A stretch of DNA of 64,000 bases from the NCBI RefSeq assembly GCF_041146795.1, contig NC_135170.1:26964033-27028032 (forward strand), written 5' to 3'. Each line of letters begins with the position of its first letter. The first letter of the stretch is position 1. Source of the DNA: Maylandia zebra (lineage: Eukaryota; Chordata; Actinopteri; Cichliformes; Cichlidae). The notes beneath the pieces are model-generated. The model worked only from the letters and a program-made list of their open reading frames with translations, was not told the origin of the DNA and made no database searches. A program made the translations under genes and the position numbers. Below are positions 43,677 to 55,009 of this stretch, in pieces.

Positions 43677-46600
43677 ATGGAGGAGGAGCAGAGAGCGGGA
43701 ACCGCTGCTGCTGGAGCTGCAGAAGGAGGACAATCAGTGAAGGATGAAGAAGAGGTAAAAGAGGAAGATGTGACACATACAGCAACTCAAGGCGAAGAGG
43801 AGGAAGATGAGGACGCTCTTCCTCATTCAGAAATCTTGGATATTTTCGAGGAAGGACTTGCTCGACTCGTGCAGGATCCTTTGCTCTGTGACCTGCCGAT
43901 TCAGGTGCTCCGTACACTACATGAACATGCGCATGTGCATCGCATACATACAGACAAGAGATTTGCATTTATGGTCAAAAGAGACATCACCTCATATAAT
44001 GACTTATTACAAAGCCATTGGTATACACTCACCGGCCACTCCTAGTATCCTGATCCATCATAAAGGTGCTATGTTGGACTGAGATCTGGTGCCTGTGAAT
44101 TCATTGTTGTGTTAAAGAAACCAACTTGAGATGTTTTGAGCTTTGTAACATGCTGTTATCTTGCTGGAAGCAGCCTTCAGATGATGGCTACATGTGGTCA
44201 TAAAGAGTTGGACATTGTCAGCAATAGTAGGGGGTATATATAGGCTGTTGGGTTTAATCGACTCTCGGCTGGTACTAAACATCCCAAAGTGTGCAAAGAA
44301 AATATCCCCACATTGCAACAGAAATCAAGACAGCAGAAATCAAGACACATCAGACCAGGCAACATTTTCCCAATCTACTATTATTCAGTTTTAGTGAGTG
44401 TGTGAATTTTAGCCTTCCTGGTTTTAGGTGACAGGAGTGTCGCCCCCCCCAGTGTGGTCTTCTGCTGTTGTAGGATGCCTGCTTCAGAGTTTGATGTGTT
44501 GCATGTTCAAAGATGCTCTTCTGATACCTTGTTTATAACAAACGGTTGTTGGAGTTACTGAAGCATTCTGGCTATTCTTATCTGACCTCTGGCTTCATCA
44601 AATCACTGGTTCTCACGTAGAGAACTGACGCTCGCTGGATATTTTCTCTTTTTCTCTGTAAACCCTGGAGATAGTTGTATGGTAAAATCCAAGTAGATCA
44701 GCACTTTCTGAAATACTCAAACCAGCCAACATGCTGCTGTAAAAGTAACTTTTCTTCATCCTTTTGATTCTTGGTTTGATCTTCACGATGCCTAATTGCT
44801 ACCGTGGCTGTTTAAGTATCTGTAGAAGTATCTGTAGAAGTTGAAAAGGCTTGTCTTCCAAATTTTCCAGTGAGTGTATAAAGACGCTAGTGTCTGGTTT
44901 TGTCTGATTGGTGTTTCAATCTTAAACACGCATGCTTAACTAGCAAAAATGCCGTAACAACCTGTTGTTCAACACTGTAGGTTCAGGTTCAGGTTTATTC
45001 ATTTATATAGCACATTTACAAACAACAGGGTTGATCAAAGTGCTTAACAATCGGCAAAAAAACAGCAAGAGATTAATGTGAAATGAATGTGAAATATTTA
45101 TTTTGGTCAACAACAACAACAGATTATCATTTACATAAAGTACTCAATCAAACAGTAACCCAAAAAGGAATAGGCTGAAGCCTTGTGGCTTATAATTATC
45201 CTATCCTTTACCCCCATAGGAATAATCAAATCCTTAACCTAGAAAATAAATGGTGTTGATAAATAAGTTATATAACAGTTTGAAAAGAAATCAATGATAA
45301 ATCAAGAAATTACATCATCAAACCAAATTTCTATAACCTTGTATGATACAAATGTTTAAATTCTTCCTGAAAAATGACAAAGAAAAACACATCTTCAGTT
45401 CATCATTAGGTCCATTCTATAATTTCACTCCCATAACTGACACACATCTATACTTAACACTGGTTCTTACTTTAGGTATTTCAAACACATAAGACCACCT
45501 CAAATCATATTTTCCATCTCTTAGTTTAAACATACTTAAAATACAAATTGGAACATTCTTTTTCATCACTTGATATATCATTTCTAAAGTTTTGGAATAT
45601 ATAATGTCCATGAATTTTAACATAGATGATCCTACAAAAAACTGGTTGGTGGACTCCCTATATCCAACTTTATTTATTATTCTAATAGCTCTTTTTTGCA
45701 ATTTAAAAATTGAATCCAAATATGTTTTGTATGTGTTCCCCCAAATTTCCGCACAATAGGTCATAAAAGGCAAACAAAGGGAAGTATACAATAAATAAAG
45801 GCAGTTCTTATTCAAAGAATCTCTTGTTTTATAAAGAATAGAAATAGACTTGGATAATTTCTGTTTCACATGTTCTATGTGGGGCTTCCAACAAAGTTTA
45901 TCATCAATAATTACTCCTAAAAATTTTGTCTCATATACTCTTTCAATTTCAACATTATTTAAATTCAGTTTTACTTTAATATTACTTTTACTTCCTTCAA
46001 ATAACATAAATTTTGTTTTACTTTCATTCAATGATAGTTTATTAAATACAAACCATCTATTTAACTTCATGAGTTCTTTTCCACTGTTTTCAGTCATTTC
46101 TTTATGTCCTTTCCAGAACAAAATAAGTTTGTGTCATCAGCAAATATCACATATTTTAAAGTATCACTGGCTGTACAAATATCATTTATATAAAGTAAAA
46201 ATAACTTAGGTTCCAAAACAGATCCTTGCGGAACTCCACAAGTTACTTTTCTAAGCTTAGATTTCATGTTATTAATACTCATATATTGGAACCTATTGTT
46301 CAAGTAACTATTTAACCAAAATTGTATAACACCTCTTAAACCATACCTTTCACGCTTCTGTAAAAGTAAAGAATGATCTATTGTATCGAAGGCTTTACGT
46401 AAATTAAGAGTTAACAAACACACCAACAAATATCAAGGGTGAAAGACATAAAACAGGCCCGATGATAGTTAAAACTAATTTGACCCAAAAGCCAAAGTAA
46501 AAAAATGAGTTTTAAGACGTGATTTAAAAGAATGTATAGACTCAGAAGTGCGAATAGAAGCACGGAGACTATTCCAGAGTCTAGGTGCTGCAATTGCAAA

Positions 46601-49108
46601 GGCCCGATCACCTCTGGACTTCAGCTGGGATCTAGGTTGTTCTATGAGCATCTGGCAAGATGATCTTAGTGCCCTCCTGGGGTTATACAAGCGGAGGAGT
46701 TCAGTCAGGTAACTGGGTGCCAAATTGTTTAAAATTTTAAAAGTAAGCAAAAGAATTTTAAAATCTATACGGTTTTTGACAGGCAGCCAGTGCAAATTAG
46801 CTAGAACTGGGGTGATATGATCATACTTTCTAGTACCTGTTATAAAGCGTGCAGCAGCATTTTGAACTAACTGCAAGCGGTAGAGGGAGGATTGTTGGAG
46901 GTCCATGTATAGAGAGTTACAATAGTCCAGTCTAGAGGTGATAAATGCATGAATACGTTTTTCAAGTACTTTTAAAGGAATATAGGGCTTCACCTTTGAT
47001 ATTAAACACAACTGATAAAACTAGTTTTTACCACTGAGGACACTTGCTTCTCCAATTTAAGAGAGCTATCCAAAAACACTCCAAGGTTTCTTACCGTGCA
47101 AGATAGATGGCTGGCAAGAGGACCAAGGGTGTCTGTTAACTGACCCAGAGGGGTATGACTATCAAAGACAATTACTTCAGTTTTATTTTCATTCAGAGTG
47201 AGAAAGTTTTTTGATAGCCAAACTTTAACATCACGAAGACAGCTGAACAAAGGTTGTAGTGGGTCAGAGACATCCAAGTTCAGGGGGAAGTAAATTTGGA
47301 AGTCGTCGGCATAGCAGTATTTTATAGGGGTCTGATCAGTGAATAATAATAAAAATAATAATAATGATACAGAACAAAATGCAATAAAAATAAATGTAAA
47401 AAAGATTAAAAATCACAGGCTGAAGTGGAACATCGCAGCATTTCCAGTTGTTCTCAGGACCTGCAGCAGGCTCTTCAAGCTGCTTGCGCAATAAAAAGCC
47501 TAACAATGCCTCCTCTCTTGCACTTTGAAACAAAGAGCAGATTCCTGCAAGGGGACTTTATTTTTCCCAAAAGTTGGGAATTTCCTGTGTTACATGTGCC
47601 AAAATATAAAATCCTAAGGGCATGAAAATCTAATTCAGTTATGTAAGGCCAGACACAGAAACTAATTTGCCTACAGTCTAAAAATACAAGATGAGATGAC
47701 ATACAGGGTGAGACTGAACACATCCACATTTTCACTGACATCGAACAAAAGCTTCAACAGTGTGAAAAGAAACCTGTGCTTCGGCTGATGTTTTTTACTC
47801 AGGTACTGCGTTTCTCTCTTTTCCACTCCTTTCCACCTTTTGTATCCCTCTGTACACTTTGACTGAACAACTGCTCGCAATAATATCCTTGGTAGAGCAG
47901 ACTCCTCACAGCAGAGCAAAAGGACTCAGTCCACTGGGAAATGTCTCCAACTGATGTCATAAAAGCCCAAGACCAGCATAAATTGGTTAATTTTTAATGC
48001 AATTTTTTTTTTACATTATTTGGGGGCTTCTCATTGTCATTATGTTATGCAGTGACGAAGAGACAGGAAAGCAGAGAGCCAGTGAGCGTAGGAAGACATG
48101 CAGCTAAGGGCTGTGTTGGAGTCTGACCTCTGCCTCTGCATTCAATCTTGCAGATTACCTGTTGGACCTGTTACCTGCACCAGCTAAACTGGTGCTGCAT
48201 AGATTGCTTTTTTTATTTTGTCTAAATGAAAAACCTCAAAAATTAATTTCCATATTATATAGGCTCAAAGAACTAGGAAGCGGCTAAAAAGAAAACCGTT
48301 CGGCTTTTGTTCTTAGAAGTATGACTCAAAAATAAATTAAATAGATCAAAACATTAAGTATAAGCGAAACTAAAACTAAACTATGAACATCCAGGAACTC
48401 CCTGCATGTTTTTGAGACCAAGTGAATTTATGTGCCGACAAAAAAATGAAAAAATATCTATCTTCAGGTGACTCTGGAGGAGGTCAACTCTCAGATTGCT
48501 TTGGAGTACGGCCAGGCGATGACTGTAAGAGTCTTGAAAGCAGACGGTGAAGTGATGCGTAAGTGCTGAAGCGGCCTTGTTTTCCGTTTACATGCTTTTT
48601 AAATTCGCAAAGCCTTTTATACTCTTCTGATTAAAAAAAATCAGAAAAATCCAAAACATACAAACTGCTTTTTTTCCTCATAGCGATTGTGGTGGTGCAA
48701 AATGCTACGGTTCTTGATCTGAAGAAGGCTATTCGCAGATTTATGGAGCTAAAACAGCAACGTGAAGGCGGCGTGAAACACATCAGCTGGTAAACACACT
48801 CACAAACACAAGAATGAAAAAAGGGCATGTTTAAAAAAAATCTTATTTTTACTCTTTCCCTGTGTTCTGTGTTTCCAGGAGATATGTTTGGAGGACGTAT
48901 CATTTAGTATTTCAGGGCGAGAAGCTCGAAGATGACAAGATGAGGCTTAAAGAGTAAGTGTATCAAGTTAGCACTTTATTTAACAGTGTTGATAACGCTT
49001 ATTATCCATTCACCCCCTCCCTTTCTTTTTTCATTTGTGTATATCTTCAGCTATGGGATCAGGAACAGAGATGAAGTGACGTTCATGAAGAGACTCAGGA
49101 AAAAGTAA
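43677..49108 (+). CDS. snrnp25: U11/U12 small nuclear ribonucleoprotein 25 kDa protein
   Basis: Nuclear subunit of the U11/U12 di-snRNP of the minor spliceosome. Exons 43677-43904, 48468-48558, 48684-48789, 48879-48953, 49051-49108, all in phase, giving 185 aa. The core starts IFEEGLARLVQDPLLCDLPIQ and continues VTLEEVNSQIALEYGQAMTV, ISWRYVWRTYHL, YGIRNRDEVTFMKRLRKK, with a ubiquitin-like fold known for the family. It matches the 132-aa human protein end to end. About 50 extra N-terminal residues, alanine-, glycine- and glutamate-rich (MEEEQRAGTAAAGAAEGG, EGEEEEDEDALP), precede it. They stay open back to ATG 43677, so the longer start is preferred. Intron 1 (4.5 kb) is full of mobile elements. 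Confidence 0.96.
44022..44880. mobile_element. Tc1-type fish transposon relic (TATACACTCACCGGCC family)
   Basis: The left end TATACACTCACCGGCCACT and right end CCAGTGAGTGTATA are inverted and flanked by TA. This is a well-known fish Tc1-derived family. The internal sequence, such as GAAATCAAGACACATCAGAC, AGGAGTGTCGCC and CTGGATATTTTCTCTTTTTC, is a worn copy of its transposase strand read in reverse. The frame is lost. A second copy is at about 52200-53070. Confidence 0.75.
44985..45090 (-). repeat. L2 LINE 3' tail, separated from its body
   Basis: The complement reads AAGCACTTTGATCAACCC and a GTGCTATATAAATGAATAAA end, the usual L2-type 3' terminus. It fits as the tail of the L2 body at 46440-47340, cut off by another LINE inserted between. 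Confidence 0.6.
45095..46430 (-). mobile_element. LINE reverse-transcriptase fragment (Jockey/CR1/L2 supergroup)
   Basis: Minus-strand frames contain the reverse-transcriptase core: DTIDHS, GVPQGSVLEPKLFLLYINDI and the catalytic FADDTNLFCSG, then NRWFVFNKLSLNESKTKFM and a long C-terminal domain. A single +/- frame change separates the two large frames at about 46100-46120. The 5' half is missing (truncated on insertion). Read on the element's strand, the 3' end finishes in TGT/TTG repeats. Clade within the supergroup was not decided. Confidence 0.85.
46440..47340 (-). mobile_element. L2 LINE, 5'-truncated
   Basis: Minus-strand translation gives the YADD active site at about 47300 (CYADDFQIYFPLNLDVSDP), then WLSKNFLTLNENKTEV, and the typical fish L2 C-terminus: RLQLVQNAAARFITGTRK, HWLPVKNRIDFKILLL and RGDRAFAIAAPRLWNSL. 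The frame shifts once at about 47005. Everything upstream of YADD is missing. Confidence 0.88.
47341..48467. other. Right part of snrnp25 intron 1
   Basis: Starts with a TAA/AAT simple repeat, then A/T-rich unique-looking sequence up to the exon 2 acceptor. No element is recognised. Confidence 0.5.
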
Positions 49109-49260
49109 ACCACGAAAAACACTGTTTGCTGCAGTCCTCGTGTGTGCTCGTGCTCACAGCGTTTTATTCTTAAAATAACTTTAAAAACAACGTTGTTGTA
49201 GTTTTTTAGCCTCTCAAAGAGGCTTCATGTAAATAAAATATTTATAAGTTGTCTCTTTTG
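49109..49260 (+). other. snrnp25: snrnp25 3' UTR
   Basis: Short non-coding stretch after the stop codon with an AATAAA at 49232-49237, followed by a T/G-rich segment, as expected for a poly(A) site. Confidence 0.7.
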
Positions 49261-49599
49261 TTTCCAGTGTGCAGTTTTGCTTTAAAGAAGCCAGACTTTC
49301 TTGTACTTCTTAAAGTCATTATAGTTCTTCAGGTTTTCTAAAGGTATTTGTTTGCCTTTGGACACTGGATGCTTTCTTACTTACTTTCATTCCAGTCCTT
49401 GTACCTTTGAGCTATGAAGCATTCAAGCACAAACAAGACACCTAACCCAAAGTATGAACCAGCGTTGTATCTACACACTTCAGACATCCAAGCAAAGAAC
49501 CACTTGAATGTGATATTTAGGCACTTTGTTACTGGCAACCTGTCACAAAACACATGATATGTTCCACTTTCTTATTTAGAGTCTGCAGAATGGTCAGAT

Positions 49600-50850
49600 A
49601 AGTTTCACAGGCATAAATAGTATTTTGTGAATGAAGGTGATTTCCAAAGAGCTACTAGCCAAAACCTTTGCATATCTCACCGTGGTGTGCAGCATGTCCT
49701 TAAAAAACATTAGTGGAGGCCAAAAGAAGAAATGCAGCAGGTAAACATAATCTGAAAAAAAAAATGCAAATACAAATCCAGCAAAGACCTGACTCAGGAC
49801 CTGAGAGATACATTTGGCCCTTCAGTCGGTCCATAATATGGTTGCTGAAGCAGGGTGGCTGTCGAAGAGTCATTCTTGAGGAAGGGGGACCAGGAGAAAA
49901 GGCTGAGGTATGCAAATTTCCACAAGAATTCTACTTAAAGTCAGTGGAAACAGTGCTTTTATAGAGTGATGAATGCATATTTGAAAGTTTTGGTTCAAAC
50001 CATCTTAAGTGTGTACAGAGGAGGTCAAGAGAGGAGTAGAAGAGTGAGTCTCTACAAACATCTATAAAGCAGGGTTATATTTTGGGCTCCATTTAATCGA
50101 GTGTTGTTGGGAATCCTGTCAAAACGGATGGAATAAAGAATGCAGAAAAATAAATGGCCTGTACTTGTATAGTGCTTTGCTAGTCCCTAAGGACTCACAC
50201 ACTGGTGATGGCAAGCTACATTGTAGCCACAGCCACCCTAGGGCGCACTGACAGAGGCGAGGCTGCCGGACACTGGCGCCTCCGGGCCCTCTGACCACCA
50301 CCAGTAGCCAACGGGTGAAGTGTCTTGCCCAAGGAGACAACGACCGAGACTGTCCAAGCTTGAACTGGCAACCTTCCTATTACAAGGCGAACTCCCAACT
50401 CTTGAGCCACGATCGCCCCAAACTTACCACCAAACTTTGACCTACCATTCAATACCAAGAGGAAAGCAACTGATTGGCAATGGCTTCATTTTTCAGCATG
50501 GTATGCTTTTCCTGCCGGTGCATTAAAAATAAAAACACACTGGCACATTGTCAGCTATGGACTGGCCTCCCTAGAGCCCACACCTCAACATTACTGAAGC
50601 AGTGTGTGATCAGAGCTTTAAATGTCCTTTAAAATCCTGGAGAACTATTCCTGAAAAGCTTGCATAAGAGAGTTCAGAATGTGTTGAAGAATAAAGAGGC
50701 CAACCAACTATTGGCTTTCAAGCTTGTTAAAATTGTACAGAATAGTTTTTACATTGCAAACTGTGTTTGTGCACGTGTGTAAATCCCCATATTCTTAGCA
50801 AAAGATAAAAAGATGGGGTCTAGAGACTTTTGCATACCTGTGCAATAACA
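49600..50850 (+). mobile_element. Tc1-like transposon relic, split by a SINE
   Basis: Plus-strand remains of a Tc1-like transposase. Near 50560-50700 the sequence reads GGACTGGCCTCCCTAGAGCC, then AACATTACTGAAGCAGTGTG and CTGGAGAACTATTCCTGA, the C-terminal DDE region of this family. The 49690-49930 part is the upstream section (TGGTTGCTGAAGCAGGGTGG). Frames are heavily broken. A SINE at 50150-50425 interrupts it. Confidence 0.7.
50150..50425 (-). mobile_element. tRNA-derived SINE
   Basis: On the minus strand it begins GGGGCGATCGTGGCTCAAGA with a box A-like TGGCTCAAGAGTTGG and a box B-like GGTTGCCAGTTCAAGC, i.e. a tRNA-like head. A conserved body follows (GGACAGTCTCGGTCGTTG, GGCAAGACACTTCACCC) and it ends AGCACTATACAAGTACAGG with CCATTTAT. 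It looks nearly complete. Confidence 0.8.
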
Positions 50851-52030
50851 TAGCTGTTTTCCTAGGCTTGCATATAAGGTTATAACCATAACCTGATGAT
50901 TTGAATATTCCCTGAGAACAGTTTGCTGTTGTTGAACCAGTACCAGTGTTACAGGATATACACGATACGGCAGGAACAGAAAAAGGTAAAGCAGATATCT
51001 TCCATTAAATAATGGTGAAATAGATTTTTATGAGGTTATAAGTTGAGATGTTAGATAAATGTTACAGCGGAGCATCAGTGCAGTTGGATACTTATTTGAA
51101 CTTGTTTTATATACGATTGATCAGACGATTACACGCAATCATCAGCGTCCGTGTCTCTTTCTGTTTTATAGATCTTTTGCTTGTTTTCTAAGCATCCAGT
51201 CAGACCTGAGAAGCCATGTTTCTTTTAATGATTGTGACCAAGTTATCTGATTCAGAGAAAGCAGCATATTTGACTACATGCTGGATGAACTCATGTCCTG
51301 CATCTTTTTTTATTTCATATCAGTAGTAATAAACTTTATTTCTATAGTTTATTTGTAAAATAGTTACAAGGGGTATTTGCAGAATTAGAAAAAAACTAAC
51401 AATATTTCGTCCAATACATACATAGTTTTAAAAACGTTTTGGTAAGAGGAAGTAAATTCCAGAGTGTTCTGTTAAAGCCAAAACACGGTGCACCTGTTTT
51501 GTTAAGCCTGAAACTTGCATGTTTGTTGCTGATCTCGTGCTAAATATTTGAAGGGGGAACAAGATAAGCAAATCATATATGTAAATAAATATGGTTGGAA
51601 TGAATTAAAAGAATATGAACTTCATCACCAGCACATTATAGTCCACAGTTTTTATTTATTTAAAGTAAACTAGCAAACACTAAAACTAATGGTTTTATTT
51701 TATTGTATGTAGTTTTCTAAGTTCACAAAATTCTTTATTCCAAAAGTCTTGTTTTGACTTTCATTGTAGTTAACTACGATTTTTAAAATCTGGTTTTAGT
51801 TTTTAGTTACATGTCAGTTAACTATAATAACGTTCGGTCCTGGGAATTGTGCCAAAAAGTGATTGCTGATGTTTGTATGTGCATTTTGTCTAATATCCAT
51901 AGTTATACTGGTAAATTCATGGAGGGGATTTATATAAAATTTATTTGTTTTGCAAGTATTCTCGTGACCCTGCACTGTTGTACCTACGCTGTGTTCATTA
52001 TAATCAGTCACATTATAATCAGTCCAGTCT
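50851..52030. other. Intergenic A/T-rich region
   Basis: No gene or repeat recognised between the Tc1/SINE relic and the repeat near 52.0 kb; long A/T-rich tracts only. Confidence 0.5.
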
Positions 52031-52039
52031 TTTTTGCCA

Positions 52040-52205
52040 GTTAAAATATCTTTATAGAACTGTTAAAAGTCACTTTGCCAAAAAACTGATTGCAGTCTTT
52101 ACGTTGTGATGGAAATGTTCTTTCTGCTTCAAAATGACTAAATATCATTCATGAGAGATATGTGTGACAGATTATAAGCCAACGAGCTATTTACAACAGC
52201 TTAAA
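52040..52205. repeat. Copy of an unnamed interspersed repeat
   Basis: Shares AAACTGATTGCAG with its flanks and the TATTTACAACAG phrase with the sequence around 29746-29780 and 30016-30065. There, an extra 230-bp repeat separates the two halves. Confidence 0.45.
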
Positions 52206-53070
52206 TACTGGCAATCACTTTTTGGACCCCTTTTGGGTTCAGAACTGCCTCGATTCTTCGTGGTATAGATTCAACAAGGTGCTGGAAACATTCCCCAAAA
52301 TTCTGGTCTATGTTTACATGATAGCATCACAAAGCTGCTTCAGATTTGTTATGATGTGAACCTCCTGATCCACAATATCCCAAAGGTGCTGTGCTGGATT
52401 AAGCACAGGTGGCTGTGGAGATCATTTTAGTGCAGAAAACTTCATGTTCAAGATATTAGTTTAAGGTGATTTGAGTTTTGTGACATGGTGTGTTACCCTG
52501 ATGGAAGCAACAATCAGAAGACGGGTCATAAAAGGTCAGCAACAATATTCAAGTGTACTGTGTCATTTAAACTATGGGGCACAAAGAGCATCAAGAGAAT
52601 ATCCTCCACAACATGCTTCCTGTTTGTAGCTGATGGGAGTGGCACCTGGTATCTGTTTAAAGGTTTGATATGTTGATATGTTTTGAGTAGCTATTTGAGT
52701 TACTGTTGCCTTCCAGTCAGTTCAAAGTAATCTAGCTATTCTACTCTGATCTCTACCATCATCAGGGCATTTCTATTGATGACATAAGTAAGATATTTTC
52801 CTTTTTTTGGACCATTCTCTGAAAACGCTAAGGATGTTTGTTTGGGAAAAATCCCAGCAGATCAAAAGATTCTAAAATACTCAGACTAGCCCGTCTGGCA
52901 CCAACAAGCACGTCACGTTCATCTTTCTTTCCCGTCTGACTATCAGGTTGAACTTCAGCAGTTTGTCTTGCACAAATGCCTAAACATATTGAGTTGCGTT
53001 CGCACGATTGGCTGGTTAGATATTTGTGTTTCGCAGTTGATCAGGTTTACCTAATGCTAGAAGCTATAAG
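52200..53070. mobile_element. Second Tc1-type relic of the family seen at 44.0 kb
   Basis: Shares the family's internal landmarks, in order: TCGATTCTTCGTGGTATAGA, GTTACCCTGATGGAAGCA, GGAGTGGCACCTGG, TTTTTGGACCATTCTCTGAA, CAGACTAGCCCGTCTGGCAC. Strongly diverged; the ends are not sharp (right end near CAGGTTTACCTAAT). Confidence 0.7.
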
Positions 53071-53537
53071 ATGCTAGAAGAGCCTTCCAAGTCTCTGAGC
53101 CATCTTAAAGATGCTGTAGGTAACATGTTTTTGGCATAATTGAGAACAATTATTCTGTATTTTTAAACCAAACGTAAAAACAACTACCACAAATACAATA
53201 TGAAAAATGATTAGGATAATCATGGAATCTGACTTCCATAAAATAAAATTACACAATCATTGTCATTTTAACAACTTTATGTGAAAAAGAAAGCGGTAGG
53301 AATAAACAGGGAGTTGGATTTCTACTATTTTCTGCCTCTTACAACTTAAAGACAAAGATAAATGCATGCACTCTCTTATGCAATCATCTCATTTAGAATG
53401 TGGGGTTTAGAAAAGAAGCACATTTGTAAATCTTTGATTCACAGTAACATTTTATATGCTTAACCGGTCCAAAAACAATGTCTGCAATTAAATAAGATCA
53501 CGCTTTCTCTTCTGCTTCTGTCCTTCCAGCAGTTGCC

Positions 53538-54805
53538 ATGGATTTGGACAGCGAACTAAAAGAGATAGCCACTGAGATGAAACATCTCTCACTCAAAAGG
53601 GTACAACTGAAGGAGAGGAAAAACATTCTGTGCATATTTCAAGAGTTGAGGAATCGAGCTGAGTTTGGACAAACAGGTGAGCACTCAAGCAACTTCTGTG
53701 ACAGTAATGGCTGTTTGCAGTCTTTTATATTTTCCATGAGGAATAAAAGCAAGTTGCGCTATATGTATAATCTCTGTACGGTTACTGTTTTGTTTTTATA
53801 ATCAGAGGAAGCAGTCTCTACTCAGAAGGAGATTGAGAGCATCGATGAGAAACTGAAGGAACTGAATGAAAAACAGTCCGAGCTCCAGAAAAATTACGAC
53901 AACATGCTCAATGCCGCCAAAAACAAACAGCACAAGAAAGGTGAGTCCCAGTTTGCTATGGCAAATCTAGCACACTTTACGCAGCTAACCACATTTGTTC
54001 TTCTTTGTTAGTGGTCAGTTTCACAGACAAAGAGAATATAGATTCTGCTGCTCCTCCTTCTCCTCCTCCTGGCTCTAATATTGTCTATGTTGTGGCTCCG
54101 CCTACTATCCCAGGTGAGCTACTTTTGGAAATTTGTCCTGTAAAACATAAAAGAATGAAAAGTTGAATGAAAACCACACTCGTGGTGAGGACTGCATGCA
54201 GATACTTGTGCTTGGATCGGGCCTTCTTGAGTGCATTTTCCCTTAGCTGCAGATCAAATACGACTTCATGCTACTGATTTTTGTACCTTCATGTGTGTTT
54301 TTCTTTCTTTTTTGTGGAAAACTATTTAACAGTTTGTCCAAGTTTAAAACGAGAGAGACGGATGTTTTGTTTTTATAAAATAAATCATCAGTCATGCATT
54401 GCTTCCCTTCACAGCCCCTGAAGTGGTTCTGGAGCTGGACAAGCTCCCGGCAGCTCCGTGCAGGACACAGTGCCCAGAGTGTCGGCAGTTCATCACGACA
54501 GAGACGTTCTCCTCTGTCAGCAGTGTGACATGGCTGGTGTGCATCATGACAGCTTTAGTAGGGTATGAAAGTCTCCTCCAGATTTACCATTGAAAGATTT
54601 GGACTGTTTCTGTTTGTCTAGCCAGTGTTATTGTCACCGTTACACAGCTTCCAGGCTAGTTGTCACTTAAGTGTCTTCTTGTTTCTTCTTTCGCAGCTGT
54701 GTGGCTGGTTGCTGCCTCATCCCCTTTTGCATGGATAGGTTCAAGTCCACCAACCACAGATGTCCTAAGTGTCGAACATTAATCACAACTATTAAAAAGC
54801 TCTGA
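53538..54805 (+). CDS. LITAF-domain protein with N-terminal coiled coil
   Basis: Five exons: 53538-53676, 53806-53940, 54012-54113, 54415-54562, 54697-54805, all in phase, giving 210 aa. Residues 1-90 are heptad-rich and charged (LDSELKEIATEMKHLSLKR; KEIESIDEKLKELNEKQSEL), a likely coiled coil. A proline-rich linker (PPSPPPGSNIVYVVAPP) follows. The C-terminal LITAF domain has CPEC (about 145-148), a hydrophobic membrane-inserting segment (WLVCIMTALVGCVAGCCLIPF) and CPKC (about 197-200). The family sits on the cytosolic face of late endosomes/lysosomes with a shared zinc site. I know of no LITAF protein with this coiled coil by name, so I give no symbol. It resembles cdip1 in its LITAF exons (both split after the GG of LVG/FVG), consistent with common descent. 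ATG 53538 has a good Kozak context. Confidence 0.9.
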
Positions 54806-55009
54806 GATGAAAGCAGATAGGGAAAGATGGAGAAGATGCTGGATATCCACCTAGTGATGATAACAACACAGCTGCAAAGGGTCTCCTGCACAATGCACTG
54901 AACATCAGTGCATGACCGGTGATGTTTGTAATCTCAAACTATAGCTGCTATTACTTTTTAGAAGCCTGTCAGACGAGACAGGTGGTTTCTGCCTTTATGC
55001 ATATGCATA

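Noticed and set aside
43603-43968. Minus-strand 121-codon frame antisense to snrnp25 exon 1
   Set aside because: The plus strand encodes the conserved snrnp25 start; the antisense frame is a by-product of its repetitive acidic codons.
50119-50458. Two overlapping minus-strand frames
   Set aside because: They lie inside the tRNA-derived SINE, which explains the sequence.
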